Positions 47,313 through 56,961 of a stretch of DNA of 64,000 nucleotides are shown here, piece after piece (within the stretch, counting starts at the first letter, position 1; every line of letters starts with the position of its first letter). The notes beneath the pieces were generated by a model that was given only the letters and a program-made list of their open reading frames with translations, was not told the origin of the DNA and did no database searches. The translations under genes and the position numbers were made by a program. The stretch is taken from NCBI RefSeq assembly GCF_027922265.1, contig NZ_BSFI01000007.1, positions 384,979 through 448,978 of the forward strand, read 5' to 3'. Source of the DNA: Hansschlegelia plantiphila (GTDB lineage Bacteria > Pseudomonadota > Alphaproteobacteria > Rhizobiales > Methylopilaceae).

Positions 47313-50153
47313 ATGTCCCTCATCCATGAGATCGACTACGGCACCCCGGTCTCCAAATCGGAGAAGATGGTCACGCTGACCATCGACGGAGAGAAGATCA
47401 CCGTCCCCGAGGGCACCTCGATCATGCGGGCGGCGATGGACGCCGGCAACGCGATCCCGAAGCTCTGCGCGACCGACTCGGTCGAGGCCTACGGCTCCTG
47501 CCGGCTGTGCCTGATCGAGATCGAGGGCCGCAACGGCACCCCGGCGTCCTGCACCACGCCCGTCCAGGACGGCATCGTGGTCAAGACCCAGACGCCGCGG
47601 CTGAAGCAGCTCCGCAAGGGCGTGATGGAGCTCTACATCTCCGATCACCCGCTCGACTGCCTGACCTGCTCGGCGAACGGCGACTGCGAGCTGCAGGAGC
47701 AGGCCGGCGTCGTGGGCCTCCGCGAGGTCCGCTACGGCTACGAGGGCAACAACCACATCGTCTCCAAGAAGGACGAGTCGAACCCGTACTTCACCTACGA
47801 CCCGTCGAAGTGCATCGTCTGCTCGCGCTGCGTCCGGGCCTGCGAGGAGGTGCAGGGCACCTTCGCGCTGACGATCTCCGGCCGCGGCTTCGAGAGCCGG
47901 GTCTCGCCGGGCATGGACGAGGCCTTCATCACCTCCGAATGCGTCTCCTGCGGCGCCTGCGTGCAGGCCTGCCCGACGGCGACGCTGATGGAGAAGTCCG
48001 TCATCGAGATCGGCACGCCCGAGCATTCCAAGGTCACGACCTGCGCCTATTGCGGCGTCGGCTGCACCTTCAAGGCCGAGATGCGCGGCGACGAGCTCGT
48101 CCGCATGGTCCCCTACAAGGACGGCAAGGCGAATCACGGCCATTCCTGCGTGAAGGGCCGCTTCGCCTACGGCTACGCCCAGCACAGGGACCGCATCCTC
48201 AAGCCGATGATCCGCGCGCAGATCACCGATCCCTGGCGTGAAGTCAGCTGGGAGGAGGCGATCGAATACACCGCGTCCGAGTTCAAGCGCATCCAGGCCA
48301 AGCACGGGCGGTCGTCGATCGGCGGCATCACCTCGTCGCGCTGCACCAACGAGGAGACCTACCTCGTCCAGAAGCTGGTGCGGGCGGGCTTCGGCAACAA
48401 CAACGTCGACACCTGCGCTCGGGTCTGCCACTCGCCGACCGGCTACGGCCTGAAGACGACCTTCGGCACCTCCGCCGGCACGCAGGACTTCGACAGCGTC
48501 GAATTCTCCGACGTGATCCTCGTCATCGGCGCCAACCCGACCGACGGCCATCCCGTGTTCGGCAGCCGGATGAAGAAGCGCCTGCGCGACGGTGCCCGAC
48601 TGATCGTCGTCGACCCGCGCCGCATCGACCTCGTGAAAAGCCCGCACATCCGCGCGGACCATCACCTGCCGCTGAAGCCGGGCACCAACGTCGCGCTGGT
48701 GACAGCGCTCGCCCACGTCATCGTCACCGAGGATCTGGTCGACCACGACTTCGTCCGCGAGCGCGCGGACCTCGACACGTTCAACGACTGGGCCGCCTTC
48801 GTCGCCGAGGAGCGGCATTCTCCGGAGGCGACCGAGCTCGTCACCGGCGTGCCGGCGAACCTCGTGCGCGACGCCGCCCGGCTCTACGCCACCGGCGGCA
48901 ACGCGGCGATCTATTACGGCCTCGGCGTCACCGAGCACAGCCAGGGCTCGACCACCGTCATGGCGATCGCGAACCTCGCGATGGCGACCGGCAATATCGG
49001 CCGTGAGGGCGTCGGCGTGAACCCGCTGCGCGGGCAGAACAACGTGCAGGGCTCGTGCGACATGGGTTCGTTCCCGCACGAATATCCCGGCTATCGCCAC
49101 GTCAGCCAGGACGACACGCGCGAGCTGTTCGAGAAGCTGTGGGGCGTGCCGCTCGACCCGGAGCCGGGCCTGCGCATCCCGAACATGCTGGACGCCGCGG
49201 TCGACGGCACCTTCCTCGGCCTCTACGTCCAGGGCGAGGACATCGCGCAGTCCGACCCCGACGCCAAGCACGTCATCGGCGGCCTCAAGGCGATGGAATG
49301 CGTCGTCGTGCAGGACCTGTTCCTGAACGAGACCGCGAACTACGCGCACATCTTCCTGCCGGGCTGCTCCTTCCTCGAGAAGGACGGCACCTTCACCAAC
49401 GCCGAGCGCCGCATCCAGCGCATCCGCAAGGTGATGGCGCCGAAGAACGGCTACGCCGACTGGGAGATCACGCTGATGATCGCCAAGGCGATGGGCTACG
49501 AGATGGACTATAGCCATCCCTCGGAGATCATGGACGAGATCGCCGGCGCCACGCCAAGCTTCTCAGGCGTCTCTTTCGCCAAGCTCGAGGAGCTCGGTTC
49601 GATCCAGTGGCCGTGCAACGACGAGGCGCCGCTGGGCACGCCGACCATGCACATCGGCGAGTTCGTCCGCGGCAAGGGCAACTTCGTGTTGACCGAATAT
49701 GTGGGCACCGACGAGAAGGTCGGCCCGCGTTTCCCGCTGCTGCTGACCACCGGCCGCATCCTCAGCCAGTACAATGTCGGCGCGCAGACCCGCCGCACCG
49801 AGAACTCGCGTTGGCATGAAGAGGACCGGCTGGAGATCCACCCGGCCGACGCCGAGGATCGCGGCGTTCGCGACGGCGACTGGGTGATGCTCAGGAGCCG
49901 GGCCGGCGAGACCAGCCTTCGCGCGCTGATCACCGACCGCGTGGCGCCGGGCGTCGTCTATACGACGTTCCACCATCCGAATACGCAGGCCAACGTCATC
50001 ACCACCGACTTCTCGGACTGGGCGACCAACTGCCCGGAATACAAGGTGACGGCGGTGCAGGTCGCGCCTTCGAACGGGCCGAGCGCCTGGCAGGAGGAGT
50101 ACGAGGAGCACTCCAAGGCCAGCCGCCGGATCCTGGCGGAAGCCGCGGAGTAA
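47313..50153 (+). CDS. fdsA: Formate dehydrogenase alpha subunit FdsA
   Basis: FdsA oxidises formate at a bis-pyranopterin molybdenum centre. The protein is 946 aa. In order: an N-terminal [2Fe-2S] domain (AYGSCRLCLIEIEG), a His-Cys cluster (DHPLDCLTCSANGDC), two ferredoxin clusters (CIVCSRCVRACEE, CVSCGACVQACPT), a [4Fe-4S] site TTCAYCGVGCTF, and the Mo domain. The Mo ligand is Cys372, followed by His373 in RVCHSPT, replacing the Sec-His of selenoenzymes. GAGGAGG lies upstream of the ATG. A repeat element separates it from fdhD. Confidence 0.96.
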   Translation: MSLIHEIDYGTPVSKSEKMVTLTIDGEKITVPEGTSIMRAAMDAGNAIPKLCATDSVEAYGSCRLCLIEIEGRNGTPASCTTPVQDGIVVKTQTPRLKQLRKGVMELYISDHPLDCLTCSANGDCELQEQAGVVGLREVRYGYEGNNHIVSKKDESNPYFTYDPSKCIVCSRCVRACEEVQGTFALTISGRGFESRVSPGMDEAFITSECVSCGACVQACPTATLMEKSVIEIGTPEHSKVTTCAYCGVGCTFKAEMRGDELVRMVPYKDGKANHGHSCVKGRFAYGYAQHRDRILKPMIRAQITDPWREVSWEEAIEYTASEFKRIQAKHGRSSIGGITSSRCTNEETYLVQKLVRAGFGNNNVDTCARVCHSPTGYGLKTTFGTSAGTQDFDSVEFSDVILVIGANPTDGHPVFGSRMKKRLRDGARLIVVDPRRIDLVKSPHIRADHHLPLKPGTNVALVTALAHVIVTEDLVDHDFVRERADLDTFNDWAAFVAEERHSPEATELVTGVPANLVRDAARLYATGGNAAIYYGLGVTEHSQGSTTVMAIANLAMATGNIGREGVGVNPLRGQNNVQGSCDMGSFPHEYPGYRHVSQDDTRELFEKLWGVPLDPEPGLRIPNMLDAAVDGTFLGLYVQGEDIAQSDPDAKHVIGGLKAMECVVVQDLFLNETANYAHIFLPGCSFLEKDGTFTNAERRIQRIRKVMAPKNGYADWEITLMIAKAMGYEMDYSHPSEIMDEIAGATPSFSGVSFAKLEELGSIQWPCNDEAPLGTPTMHIGEFVRGKGNFVLTEYVGTDEKVGPRFPLLLTTGRILSQYNVGAQTRRTENSRWHEEDRLEIHPADAEDRGVRDGDWVMLRSRAGETSLRALITDRVAPGVVYTTFHHPNTQANVITTDFSDWATNCPEYKVTAVQVAPSNGPSAWQEEYEEHSKASRRILAEAAE

Positions 50154-50182
50154 GCGGGTGGTCCTCGGGGGCCGGGAATAAA

Positions 50183-50276
50183 CCTCGTCGTCCTCCGGCT
50201 TGGCCGGAGGACCCATCGTTGGCGTGAAGCGCGTGGGTCGGCATCGATGGGCCGGTCAAGCCGGGCCACGACGAGC
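50183..50276. repeat. Dispersed palindromic repeat, copy 2
   Basis: This is the inverted copy of the element at 27773-27861. Its reverse complement begins GCTCGTCGTGGCCCGGCTTG and ends in the TCCTCCGGC/GCCGGAGGA palindrome. It lies in the 158-base gap between fdsA and fdhD and may form an mRNA structure there. Confidence 0.65.
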
Positions 50277-50311
50277 TTTAATCTTCACCCTGAGAGCCCT
50301 ACCTCGACGCT

Positions 50312-51163
50312 ATGAGCACTCTACCGCCCCCCATCGCCCGTATCTCCCGCGCCGTCTGGCGCGACGGGGAATTGCGCGAAACCTCCGACCGGGCGACGCC
50401 CGAGGAGACCGCGATCGCGATGGTCTATGACGGCGGCACCCAGGCCGTGATGATGGCTACGCCCGCCGACGTCGAGGATTTCGCGGTCGGCTTCAGTCTG
50501 ACCGAGGGCATCGTCGCGGGCCTGGACGAGATCGAGAGCCTCGAGGTCGTCGATCATGACGGCGTCGGCCTCGAAGCGCGCATGTGGCTCGCAAAAGACC
50601 GCGCGCGCAGCCTCACCAGCCGCCGCCGCAACCTCGCCGGCCCGACGGGCTGCGGCCTGTGCGGGATCGACAGCCTCGAGCAGGCTGTGAAGGCCGCGCG
50701 GCATGTGACGGCCGAGACGGTGTTTTCCGCGCAGGATATCCACGATGCGCTCGACGCGCTGTCACGCGCGCAGTCGCTCAATTTCGCCACCCGCGCGGTC
50801 CATGGCGCCGGCTTTTATCGGCCGGGGCAGGGGCTGATCGCGGCGCGCGAGGACGTCGGGCGCCACAACGCGCTCGACAAGCTCGCCGGCTGTCTCGCCC
50901 GCACGGGCGAAGACGCGACGACCGGATTCGTCGTGCTGACGAGCCGCGTCTCCGTCGAGATGATCCAGAAGGCCGCCGTGATCGGCGTAGGGCTGGTCGT
51001 CGCCGTCTCTGCGCCGACGGCGCTTGGAGTGCGCATGGCCGACGAGGCCGGGATCACGCTGGCGGCCATCGCCCGCGGCGACGGTTTCGAAGTCTTCACC
51101 TATCCCCACCGCATCGTCGCCGCTCCCGGAGCAGCGCTTGTCGCCGGAGCATCCGCACCATGA
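50312..51163 (+). CDS. fdhD: Formate dehydrogenase sulfurtransferase FdhD/FdsC
   Basis: FdhD transfers sulfur to the molybdenum cofactor of formate dehydrogenase. The protein is 283 aa. The core RAVHGAGFYRPGQGLIAAREDVGRHNALDKL and the loop with conserved cysteines GPTGCGLCGIDSL are both present. The position between fdsA and fdsD, overlapping fdsD by four bases, is standard for fds operons (where it is also called fdsC). Confidence 0.94.
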   Translation: MSTLPPPIARISRAVWRDGELRETSDRATPEETAIAMVYDGGTQAVMMATPADVEDFAVGFSLTEGIVAGLDEIESLEVVDHDGVGLEARMWLAKDRARSLTSRRRNLAGPTGCGLCGIDSLEQAVKAARHVTAETVFSAQDIHDALDALSRAQSLNFATRAVHGAGFYRPGQGLIAAREDVGRHNALDKLAGCLARTGEDATTGFVVLTSRVSVEMIQKAAVIGVGLVVAVSAPTALGVRMADEAGITLAAIARGDGFEVFTYPHRIVAAPGAALVAGASAP

Positions 51164-51564
51164 GCGAACTTTCCCACGCCGACGCGGCCCATGACGAAGG
51201 TCATCCTCACAAGACCACCCTCGACCGCCTGATCTACATGGCGAACCAGATCGGCTGGTTCTTCAATAGCCAGCCGGAGGAGAAGATCGTTCCGGGCATC
51301 CTCGACCACATCCAGCACTTCTGGGATCCGCGGATGCGCTCCGAGATCTTCCGGCATCTCGCAAAAGGCGGCGCGGGTCTCGAGCCGCCGGTGCTGGAGG
51401 CCTTGACGATCCTGAAGGAAGCCGATGAAGGCAGGCGCGCGACGCGGGGCGAGGCCGAGATGGTGCCGACCAACCAGCCGCGCACCGGAGAGGCTTCGCA
51501 GGACCATCCGGGCCCGTCGAAGGACAAGCACGGCGTGACGCCGAAGCCGAAGTTCGACTCCTGA
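51160..51564 (+). CDS. fdsD: Formate dehydrogenase delta subunit FdsD
   Basis: FdsD is a small accessory subunit of formate dehydrogenase. The protein is 134 aa. The family region is KTTLDRLIYMANQIGWFFNSQPEEKIVPGILDHIQHFWDPRMR. A hydrophilic tail of about 50 residues follows, longer than usual, rich in Pro and Lys. The ATG at 51160 overlaps the fdhD stop. Confidence 0.92.
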   Translation: MSELSHADAAHDEGHPHKTTLDRLIYMANQIGWFFNSQPEEKIVPGILDHIQHFWDPRMRSEIFRHLAKGGAGLEPPVLEALTILKEADEGRRATRGEAEMVPTNQPRTGEASQDHPGPSKDKHGVTPKPKFDS

Positions 51565-51637
51565 CGCTGACGCAGTCTGCTCTGTCGCCTCGCGCGCGCT
51601 ATCTGCATCCCGGGCAGGGCGGCCGCAGGGTGAAATC

Positions 51638-52366
51638 GTGACGCTGAACAGTAAGCCGCTTTTCTCGGTCGCCCGCTGGACGCCGTCCTGGCGTCTGCCG
51701 GAGTTCGGCACGCTGATCGCGTTCCTCGCCTGCTCCGCGCTCGGCTTCGCGTTCCTGCGCATCGCCGAGGAGATGGCGGAGGGCGATGTCCGCGGGTTCG
51801 ACGAGGCGATCCTTCTCGCGTTCCGGAACCCGCTCGACACCGCGCGGCCGATCGGCCCGTCCTGGCTCGAAGGCTCGATGATCGACATCACGAGCCTCGG
51901 CGGCGTGACCGTGCTGACGATGATCGCGACGCTGGTGGTCGCCTATCTGGTCGTCACGGCACGGTACGCGAACGCCGCGCTGGTGACGGCGTCCGTGGTC
52001 GGCGGGGCGATCCTGACGAGAGCCATGAAGTTCAGCTTCGCCCGCCCGCGGCCGGAACTCGTCGACCATCTCGTGCCGGTCAGCTCGATGAGCTTTCCAA
52101 GCGGCCACGCGATGACGTCCGCGATCACCTATCTGACGCTGGGCGCTCTGCTCGCCCGGACCGAGAAGCGGTTCCGGGTCCGGGCTCTGATTTTCTCGGT
52201 CGCGGTGTTGCTCACGCTCGCAATCGGGGTCAGCCGGGTGTATCTCGGCGTGCATTATCCGACCGACGTGCTCGCCGGCTGGAGCCTCGGCGGAGCCTGG
52301 GCGCTGCTCTGCTGGACGGTGGCGCGCGTGCTGCGGCCCGCCGACAACGCGGTGAACTCGGGCTGA
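51638..52366 (+). CDS. PAP2-family phosphatase
   Basis: This is a 242-aa membrane phosphatase, of the undecaprenyl-diphosphate or lipid phosphate phosphatase type. The three catalytic motifs are KFSFARPRP, PSGHA and SRVYLGVHYPTD. About six helices are visible. The start is GTG at 51638. Which lipid it acts on is not decidable from sequence. Confidence 0.86.
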   Translation: MTLNSKPLFSVARWTPSWRLPEFGTLIAFLACSALGFAFLRIAEEMAEGDVRGFDEAILLAFRNPLDTARPIGPSWLEGSMIDITSLGGVTVLTMIATLVVAYLVVTARYANAALVTASVVGGAILTRAMKFSFARPRPELVDHLVPVSSMSFPSGHAMTSAITYLTLGALLARTEKRFRVRALIFSVAVLLTLAIGVSRVYLGVHYPTDVLAGWSLGGAWALLCWTVARVLRPADNAVNSG

Positions 52367-52393
52367 CGCAACGGGCGTTCCGAACTTTCAGAC

Positions 52394-52409
52394 GAGGCCG
52401 CTTGGCCTC
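52394..52409 (+). terminator. Possible terminator hairpin
   Basis: GAGGCC (52394-52399) pairs with GGCCTC (52404-52409) around GCTT. A short T-run (CTTT) follows a few bases later, 28 bases after the PAP2 stop. Confidence 0.35.
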
Positions 52410-52436
52410 CGGGCTTTAGCTGGGTATTCCGCGTCC

Positions 52437-53276
52437 ATGGCTCCCATCGCGCTCACCATCGCCGGATCGGACTCCTCCGGGGGCGCCGGAATCCAGGCGG
52501 ACCTCAAGACCTTCTCGGCGCTCGGCGTCTACGGCGCCTCGGTCGTCGTCGCGCTGACCGCGCAGAACACGCACGGCGTGACCGCGATCCACGACGCGCC
52601 GGCCGAGTTCATCACAGCGCAGATCGACGCCGTGATGACCGATCTCGACGTCAAGGCGGTCAAGATCGGCATGGTTTCGCAGGCCGCCTCCATCGAGGCC
52701 ATCGCCGCGGGCCTCGACCGCCATGGTCCCGAATGGATCGTGGTCGACCCCGTGATGGTCTCGACCTCCGGCGCCAAGCTGCTTTCGGATTCAGCCGTCG
52801 AGGCGCTGATGACGCGGCTCGTGCCGCGCGGATCGCTGCTGACGCCGAACCTCGCGGAAGCCGCGGCGCTGCTCGACCGGGCTCCGGCCCGCGACCTGGA
52901 GGAGATGGAGGGGCAGGGCAGGGCGCTGCAGGCGCTCGGCGCGCGCGCGGTGCTGATCAAAGGCGGGCACGGCGAGGGGCCGGAGAGCATCGACGTTTTC
53001 ATCGACGCCGACGGCCTGGCGCACCGGCTCGCCGCCCCGCGGCGGACGACGCGGAACACTCACGGCACGGGCTGCACGCTGTCCTCGGCGATCGCGGCCG
53101 GGCTCGCGCTCGGCCGCCCGCTGGAGCGTGCGATCACGGAGGCGAAAGCCTATCTCGGCGAGGCGCTCGACGGGGCCGACCAGCTCCGGATCGGCTCGGG
53201 TCATGGGCCCGTGCACCATTTCGTCCGCTGGTGGTCGGATGAACCGTCGCTTGCGCGCAAACCCGCCGCCGAATAG
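52437..53276 (+). CDS. thiD: Hydroxymethylpyrimidine/phosphomethylpyrimidine kinase ThiD
   Basis: ThiD phosphorylates hydroxymethylpyrimidine twice in thiamine synthesis. The protein is 279 aa of the ribokinase fold. It begins [23 protein letters not shown] and has the anion-hole/base motif [19 protein letters not shown] near the end. No thiamine riboswitch is visible upstream. The tail extends slightly beyond the usual length. Confidence 0.93.
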   Translation: MAPIALTIAGSDSSGGAGIQADLKTFSALGVYGASVVVALTAQNTHGVTAIHDAPAEFITAQIDAVMTDLDVKAVKIGMVSQAASIEAIAAGLDRHGPEWIVVDPVMVSTSGAKLLSDSAVEALMTRLVPRGSLLTPNLAEAAALLDRAPARDLEEMEGQGRALQALGARAVLIKGGHGEGPESIDVFIDADGLAHRLAAPRRTTRNTHGTGCTLSSAIAAGLALGRPLERAITEAKAYLGEALDGADQLRIGSGHGPVHHFVRWWSDEPSLARKPAAE

Positions 53277-53280
53277 GTTT

Positions 53281-53296
53281 GTCCGCTAAGCCGGAC
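53281..53296. promoter_or_regulatory. Dyad upstream of the XRE-cupin regulator
   Basis: GTCCG (53281-53285), six bases, CGGAC (53292-53296), 34 bases before the regulator start. It is probably an autoregulatory operator. Confidence 0.35.
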
Positions 53297-53329
53297 GTTT
53301 GTTCGGCGCATCAAACGGAGCGGGGACGG

Positions 53330-53938
53330 ATGGCTGGGCGTGGACGGGCCGAGATCGAGAGCGGGGCGTCATTCGTCTCCGGGCAGCTCGGCAAGACGGT
53401 CCAGCGGCTGCGCAAGGCCTACAATCTCTCGCTGTCGGAACTCGCCGAGCAGTCCGGGGTCGCGAAGTCGATCATCAGCCAGATCGAGCGCAACGAGACC
53501 AATCCGACGCTCGCCACCATCTGGCGCCTCAGCCAGGCGCTCGACGTGTCGATCGAGCGGGTGCTCGCCTCCGCCGACGAGGAGCCCTTCGTCGAGAAGC
53601 TGGCGCGCAGGGACACCCCTTACATCGTCTCCGACGACGGCAAGATGCGGCTGTCGATTATCGGCTGGATCAAGACCGTCGAGTGGCTGCAGTGGTACGA
53701 CGTCGCCGCCGAGCCGGGCGGGACGCTCGAGTCCGAAGGCCACCAGCGCGGCTCCCTCGAATGCCTCTCCGTGCTGTCCGGCGAAGCAGAGGTCACGGTG
53801 GCGGGCGTCGTCGAGCACGCCAAGGCCGGCGAGACGCTGCGCTACCGCTGCGACCGGCCGCACCTCATCCGCGCCGTCGGCAAGACCCCGCTGCACGCGA
53901 CCATGGTGTGCATCATGAAGGCCGCAGTGATGGAATGA
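53330..53938 (+). CDS. XRE-cupin transcriptional regulator
   Basis: This is a 202-aa regulator. An N-terminal XRE helix-turn-helix (TVQRLRKAYNLSLSELAEQSGVAKSIISQIERNETNPTLATIWRLS) is followed by a cupin domain (residues 95-195, with VLSGEAEVTVAGVVEHAKAGETLRY). Such proteins sense small metabolites. The start at 53330 follows GGAG. It is convergent with the symporter gene, so its target is uncertain. Confidence 0.85.
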   Translation: MAGRGRAEIESGASFVSGQLGKTVQRLRKAYNLSLSELAEQSGVAKSIISQIERNETNPTLATIWRLSQALDVSIERVLASADEEPFVEKLARRDTPYIVSDDGKMRLSIIGWIKTVEWLQWYDVAAEPGGTLESEGHQRGSLECLSVLSGEAEVTVAGVVEHAKAGETLRYRCDRPHLIRAVGKTPLHATMVCIMKAAVME

Positions 53939-53942
53939 GAGA

Positions 53943-53973
53943 CCTTCTCTCCCGGCTCATCCGGGAGAGAAGG
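53943..53973. terminator. Bidirectional terminator
   Basis: CCTTCTCTCCCGG (53943-53955) and CCGGGAGAGAAGG (53961-53973) form a perfect 13-bp stem with a 5-base loop. It lies between two convergent genes (ends 53938 and 53986). Confidence 0.6.
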
Positions 53974-53985
53974 CCTGATCGGTCG

Positions 53986-55521
53986 TCAGGCAGGAACCAC
54001 GGCGCGCTTCGGCGTCGCGACATTGACCACCACCGCCACCACGATGTTCAGCGCGAGCGCGATCAGCCCGATATAGACGGTCGTGCCCGCCGGGCCGCCG
54101 AAGGGCAGCGCCTGCAGCGGCTTGAGGCCGTCCGGTCCCCACGCCATCCAGCTCCCGCTGACGAAGCCGACCGCCCAGCCGACGAGCAGACCCGGCGCGC
54201 GGAACCAGTTCGTGTAGAGCCCGAAAACCAGCGCCGGCAGCGTCTGGAGGATCCAGATTCCGCCCAGAAGCTGGAGGTCGAGCGCGAACTTGGTGGGCAG
54301 GTAGATGATGACCAGCAACGCGCCCACCTTGACGACGAGCGAGGTGAGCTTGGCGACCGCCGCCTCCCCCGCGGGCGTGACCTGCGGATTGACGTAGGCC
54401 TTCCAGAAGTTGCGGGTGAAGAGGTTCGCGGCGCCGATGGACATGACCGCGGCCGGCACAAGCGCTCCGATGCCGATCGCGGCGTAGGCGAAGCCCGCGA
54501 ACCAGCCTGAGAACAGCGTGTCGAACAGCGCCGGCACGATGTCGTTGTTGGTGGCGACCTTGATGCCGGCCGCGTGGCCCATGTAGCCGAGCATGGCGAT
54601 GAGGCCGAGCAGCAGGGTGTAGGCCGGGAGCAGCACAGCGTTCTTGCGGATGGTGTTGGCGCTGTTCGCGGCGAAGATGCCGGTCAGCGTGTGCGGATAC
54701 ATGAAGGCCGCGAGCGCCGATCCGAGCGCGAGCGTCGCGTAGGCCACGACCTGGTTGCCGCCGAGCGTGAGGCCGCCCTTGCCGGCGGTCGCGAAATCCG
54801 CGCCCGCTTTCTCGAACACCGCGCCGTAGCCGCCGAGTTTCATCGGCACGACGATCACGGCCACGATCACCACGATGTAGATCATGATGTCCTTGACGAA
54901 GGCGATGAGCGCCGGCGCCCGCAGGCCCGAGGAGTAGGTGTAGAAAGCGAGGATCAGGAAGGCGACGGTCAGCGGGAAGTTGTGGATCGGCCCGAGCGAG
55001 ATGCCCGAGAGCCCGAGCGCCTTGATCACCGCCTCCATGCCGATGAGCTGCAGCGCGATGTAGGGCATGGTCGCGACCACGCCGGTGATCGCCACGACGA
55101 GCTCGAGCGGGCGCGAGCCGTACTTGCCGTGCACGATGTCGCCCGCCGTCACGTAGTTCATCTCCTTGGCCTTCTTCCAGAGAAGCGGCATCACGAGGAA
55201 GACGAAGGGGTAGACGACGATCGTGTAGGGCAGGGCGAAGAAACCGTAGGCGCCGACGGCGTAGACCAGCGCCGGCACCGCGATGACGGTGTAGGCGGTG
55301 TAGAAGTCGCCGCCGACGAGGAACCAGGTGATCCACGTGCCGAAGTTGCGGCCGCCAAGGCCCCATTCGTCGATATGGGCGAGCGTTTCGGGCTTGCGCC
55401 AGCGGGCCGCAATGAAGCCCATCACGGTCACGAGCGTGAAGAAGAACAGGAAGACGGCGAGCGCCGGGTAATTGAGCGTCGGCGTCCAGACCGCGGGCGC
55501 GGCGGCTGCGTCAGGCGTCAT
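53986..55521 (-). CDS. Solute:sodium symporter (MctP-like)
   Basis: This is a 511-aa sodium:solute symporter with about 13 helices. The family sequence GGRNFGTWITWFLVGGDFYTAYTVIAVPALVYA and the Na site region GALVPAAVMSIGAANLFTRN are present. Relatives transport acetate, lactate, pyruvate and other monocarboxylates (MctP). It is coupled with a small DUF3311 gene that overlaps its start by eleven bases, the usual pair. Confidence 0.87.
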   Translation of the reverse strand: MTPDAAAAPAVWTPTLNYPALAVFLFFFTLVTVMGFIAARWRKPETLAHIDEWGLGGRNFGTWITWFLVGGDFYTAYTVIAVPALVYAVGAYGFFALPYTIVVYPFVFLVMPLLWKKAKEMNYVTAGDIVHGKYGSRPLELVVAITGVVATMPYIALQLIGMEAVIKALGLSGISLGPIHNFPLTVAFLILAFYTYSSGLRAPALIAFVKDIMIYIVVIVAVIVVPMKLGGYGAVFEKAGADFATAGKGGLTLGGNQVVAYATLALGSALAAFMYPHTLTGIFAANSANTIRKNAVLLPAYTLLLGLIAMLGYMGHAAGIKVATNNDIVPALFDTLFSGWFAGFAYAAIGIGALVPAAVMSIGAANLFTRNFWKAYVNPQVTPAGEAAVAKLTSLVVKVGALLVIIYLPTKFALDLQLLGGIWILQTLPALVFGLYTNWFRAPGLLVGWAVGFVSGSWMAWGPDGLKPLQALPFGGPAGTTVYIGLIALALNIVVAVVVNVATPKRAVVPA

Positions 55522-55708
55522 CGCGCACGCTCCTGTAGGCGATCCATGTGATCAGCGCGGTGATCGGAACGAAGGCCAGCTGGTACCAATAGAAGAACGG
55601 AAAGCCGAACAGCCTCGGCTCGAGGAAGTTGTAGAACGGCACCCACAGCAGCCCGATATAGGGGATGACGAGAAGCCAGAGCGCTATTCGTGATTTTCGC
55701 CGGTCCAT
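55511..55708 (-). CDS. DUF3311 small membrane protein
   Basis: This is a 65-aa protein with two helices (IALWLLVIPYIGLLWVPFYN and YQLAFVPITALITWIAY). DUF3311 proteins are the small partner of SSS-type symporters. The start at 55708 (MDRRKSRIALW) follows GGGAGTG-like bases; the frame is open further upstream but without a better start. Confidence 0.82.
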   Translation of the reverse strand: MDRRKSRIALWLLVIPYIGLLWVPFYNFLEPRLFGFPFFYWYQLAFVPITALITWIAYRSVRDDA

Positions 55709-55790
55709 GATCTGGCACTCCCTCGTTTCTGGTTGGCGCGTGACAGGCGGCATGACCGCCTCGGTCGCGTAGATGATCGAGCGGGTCGCT

Positions 55791-56693
55791 TCAACGCGGA
55801 ATGTCGAAGCCCGAGGGGTAGGCGTGCGCGCGGTGGGCGCCCGCCTCCTCGCTGAAATTGACGACGTTCTGCGTCTGCTCGCCGAGGCCGGTGATGCCGA
55901 GCCGCATCGTGTCGCCGGCCTTGAGGTAGGTCGGAGGGGTCTTGCCCATGCCGACGCCTGGGGGCGTTCCGGTGGTTACGACGTCGCCGGGGTCCAGCAC
56001 CATGAAGCTCGAGATGTAGCTCAGCAGGAACGGCACCTTGAAGATCATCGTCGACGTGTTGCCGGTCTGCATCCGACGGCCGTCGACGTCTAGGAACATG
56101 TCGAGCGAATCGAGGTCGCCCGCCTCGTCGAGCGTCACCAGCCAGGGCCCGAGCGGCCCGAAGGTCGGCGAGCTCTTGCCCTTGACCCACTGGCCGGAGC
56201 GCTCGGTCTGGAAATGCCGCTCCGAGACGTCATTGCAGACGCACACGCCCGCGATGTGCTTCAGCGCGTCCTCCGGCTCGACATTGTAGGCGCGGTCGCC
56301 GACGACGAAGGCGAGCTCGACCTCCCAGTCGGTTCTCTGCTCGGCCTTCGGCAGCATGACGTCGTCGTTCGCGCCGACGATGCAGTTCGGCGCCTTGTTG
56401 AACAGGATCGGTTCGCGCGGGATGCGCAGCCCGGTTTCAGCCGCATGGTCAGCGTAGTTCAGGCCGACGCCGATGAAGTTGCCCACGCGGCCGACGCAGG
56501 GGCCAAGCCTTGCGTCCGCCGGAGCTTCGGGCAGGCTCGCCGGGTCGACGGCGCGGATGCGCGCAAGCCCTTCGGAGGTCAGCGCAACGCCCGAAATGTC
56601 CGGTACGACGCCGCTCAGGTCACGCAACGCGCCGTCGGCGCCGATCAGCCCCGGCCGCTCCGCGCCCGCCTCCCCGAAACGCACCAGCTTCAT
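55791..56693 (-). CDS. Fumarylacetoacetate hydrolase family enzyme
   Basis: This is a 300-aa FAH-family enzyme of the acylpyruvase/hydratase-decarboxylase type. Metal-binding and family sequences are RVGNFIGVGLNYADHAAETG, DWEVELAFVVGDRA, CVCNDVSERHFQ and VVTTGTPPGVGMGK. Probable role: cleavage or decarboxylation of an acylpyruvate or related dicarboxylate. The Mct-type symporter genes lie 82 bases downstream on the same strand, so it may process what they import. Confidence 0.88.
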   Translation of the reverse strand: MKLVRFGEAGAERPGLIGADGALRDLSGVVPDISGVALTSEGLARIRAVDPASLPEAPADARLGPCVGRVGNFIGVGLNYADHAAETGLRIPREPILFNKAPNCIVGANDDVMLPKAEQRTDWEVELAFVVGDRAYNVEPEDALKHIAGVCVCNDVSERHFQTERSGQWVKGKSSPTFGPLGPWLVTLDEAGDLDSLDMFLDVDGRRMQTGNTSTMIFKVPFLLSYISSFMVLDPGDVVTTGTPPGVGMGKTPPTYLKAGDTMRLGITGLGEQTQNVVNFSEEAGAHRAHAYPSGFDIPR

Positions 56694-56961
56694 CGACGTC
56701 TCCCGTATGTTTTTATTGCGCTCGTTGGACTCCTTTTAACCTGCTGAGCGCCGCCGCCAAGCGGCGAGCGGCCCGGATGACGAAAGGAGAAAGCGCCCGG
56801 TGGAAGGTGGTGCTCGGGCGCCACGCTTGCGGCGAAACTGCGGCGAAAACCTGCGAATCGGTTGCTCCGGCGCGCGGGCGCCCACACCCTGATCAAGAAG
56901 CCGCATAAAGGTGCGGCGACGCGCATGACCGGTTTCCGCGGCCGGCGATTTCGGGGTTGTA

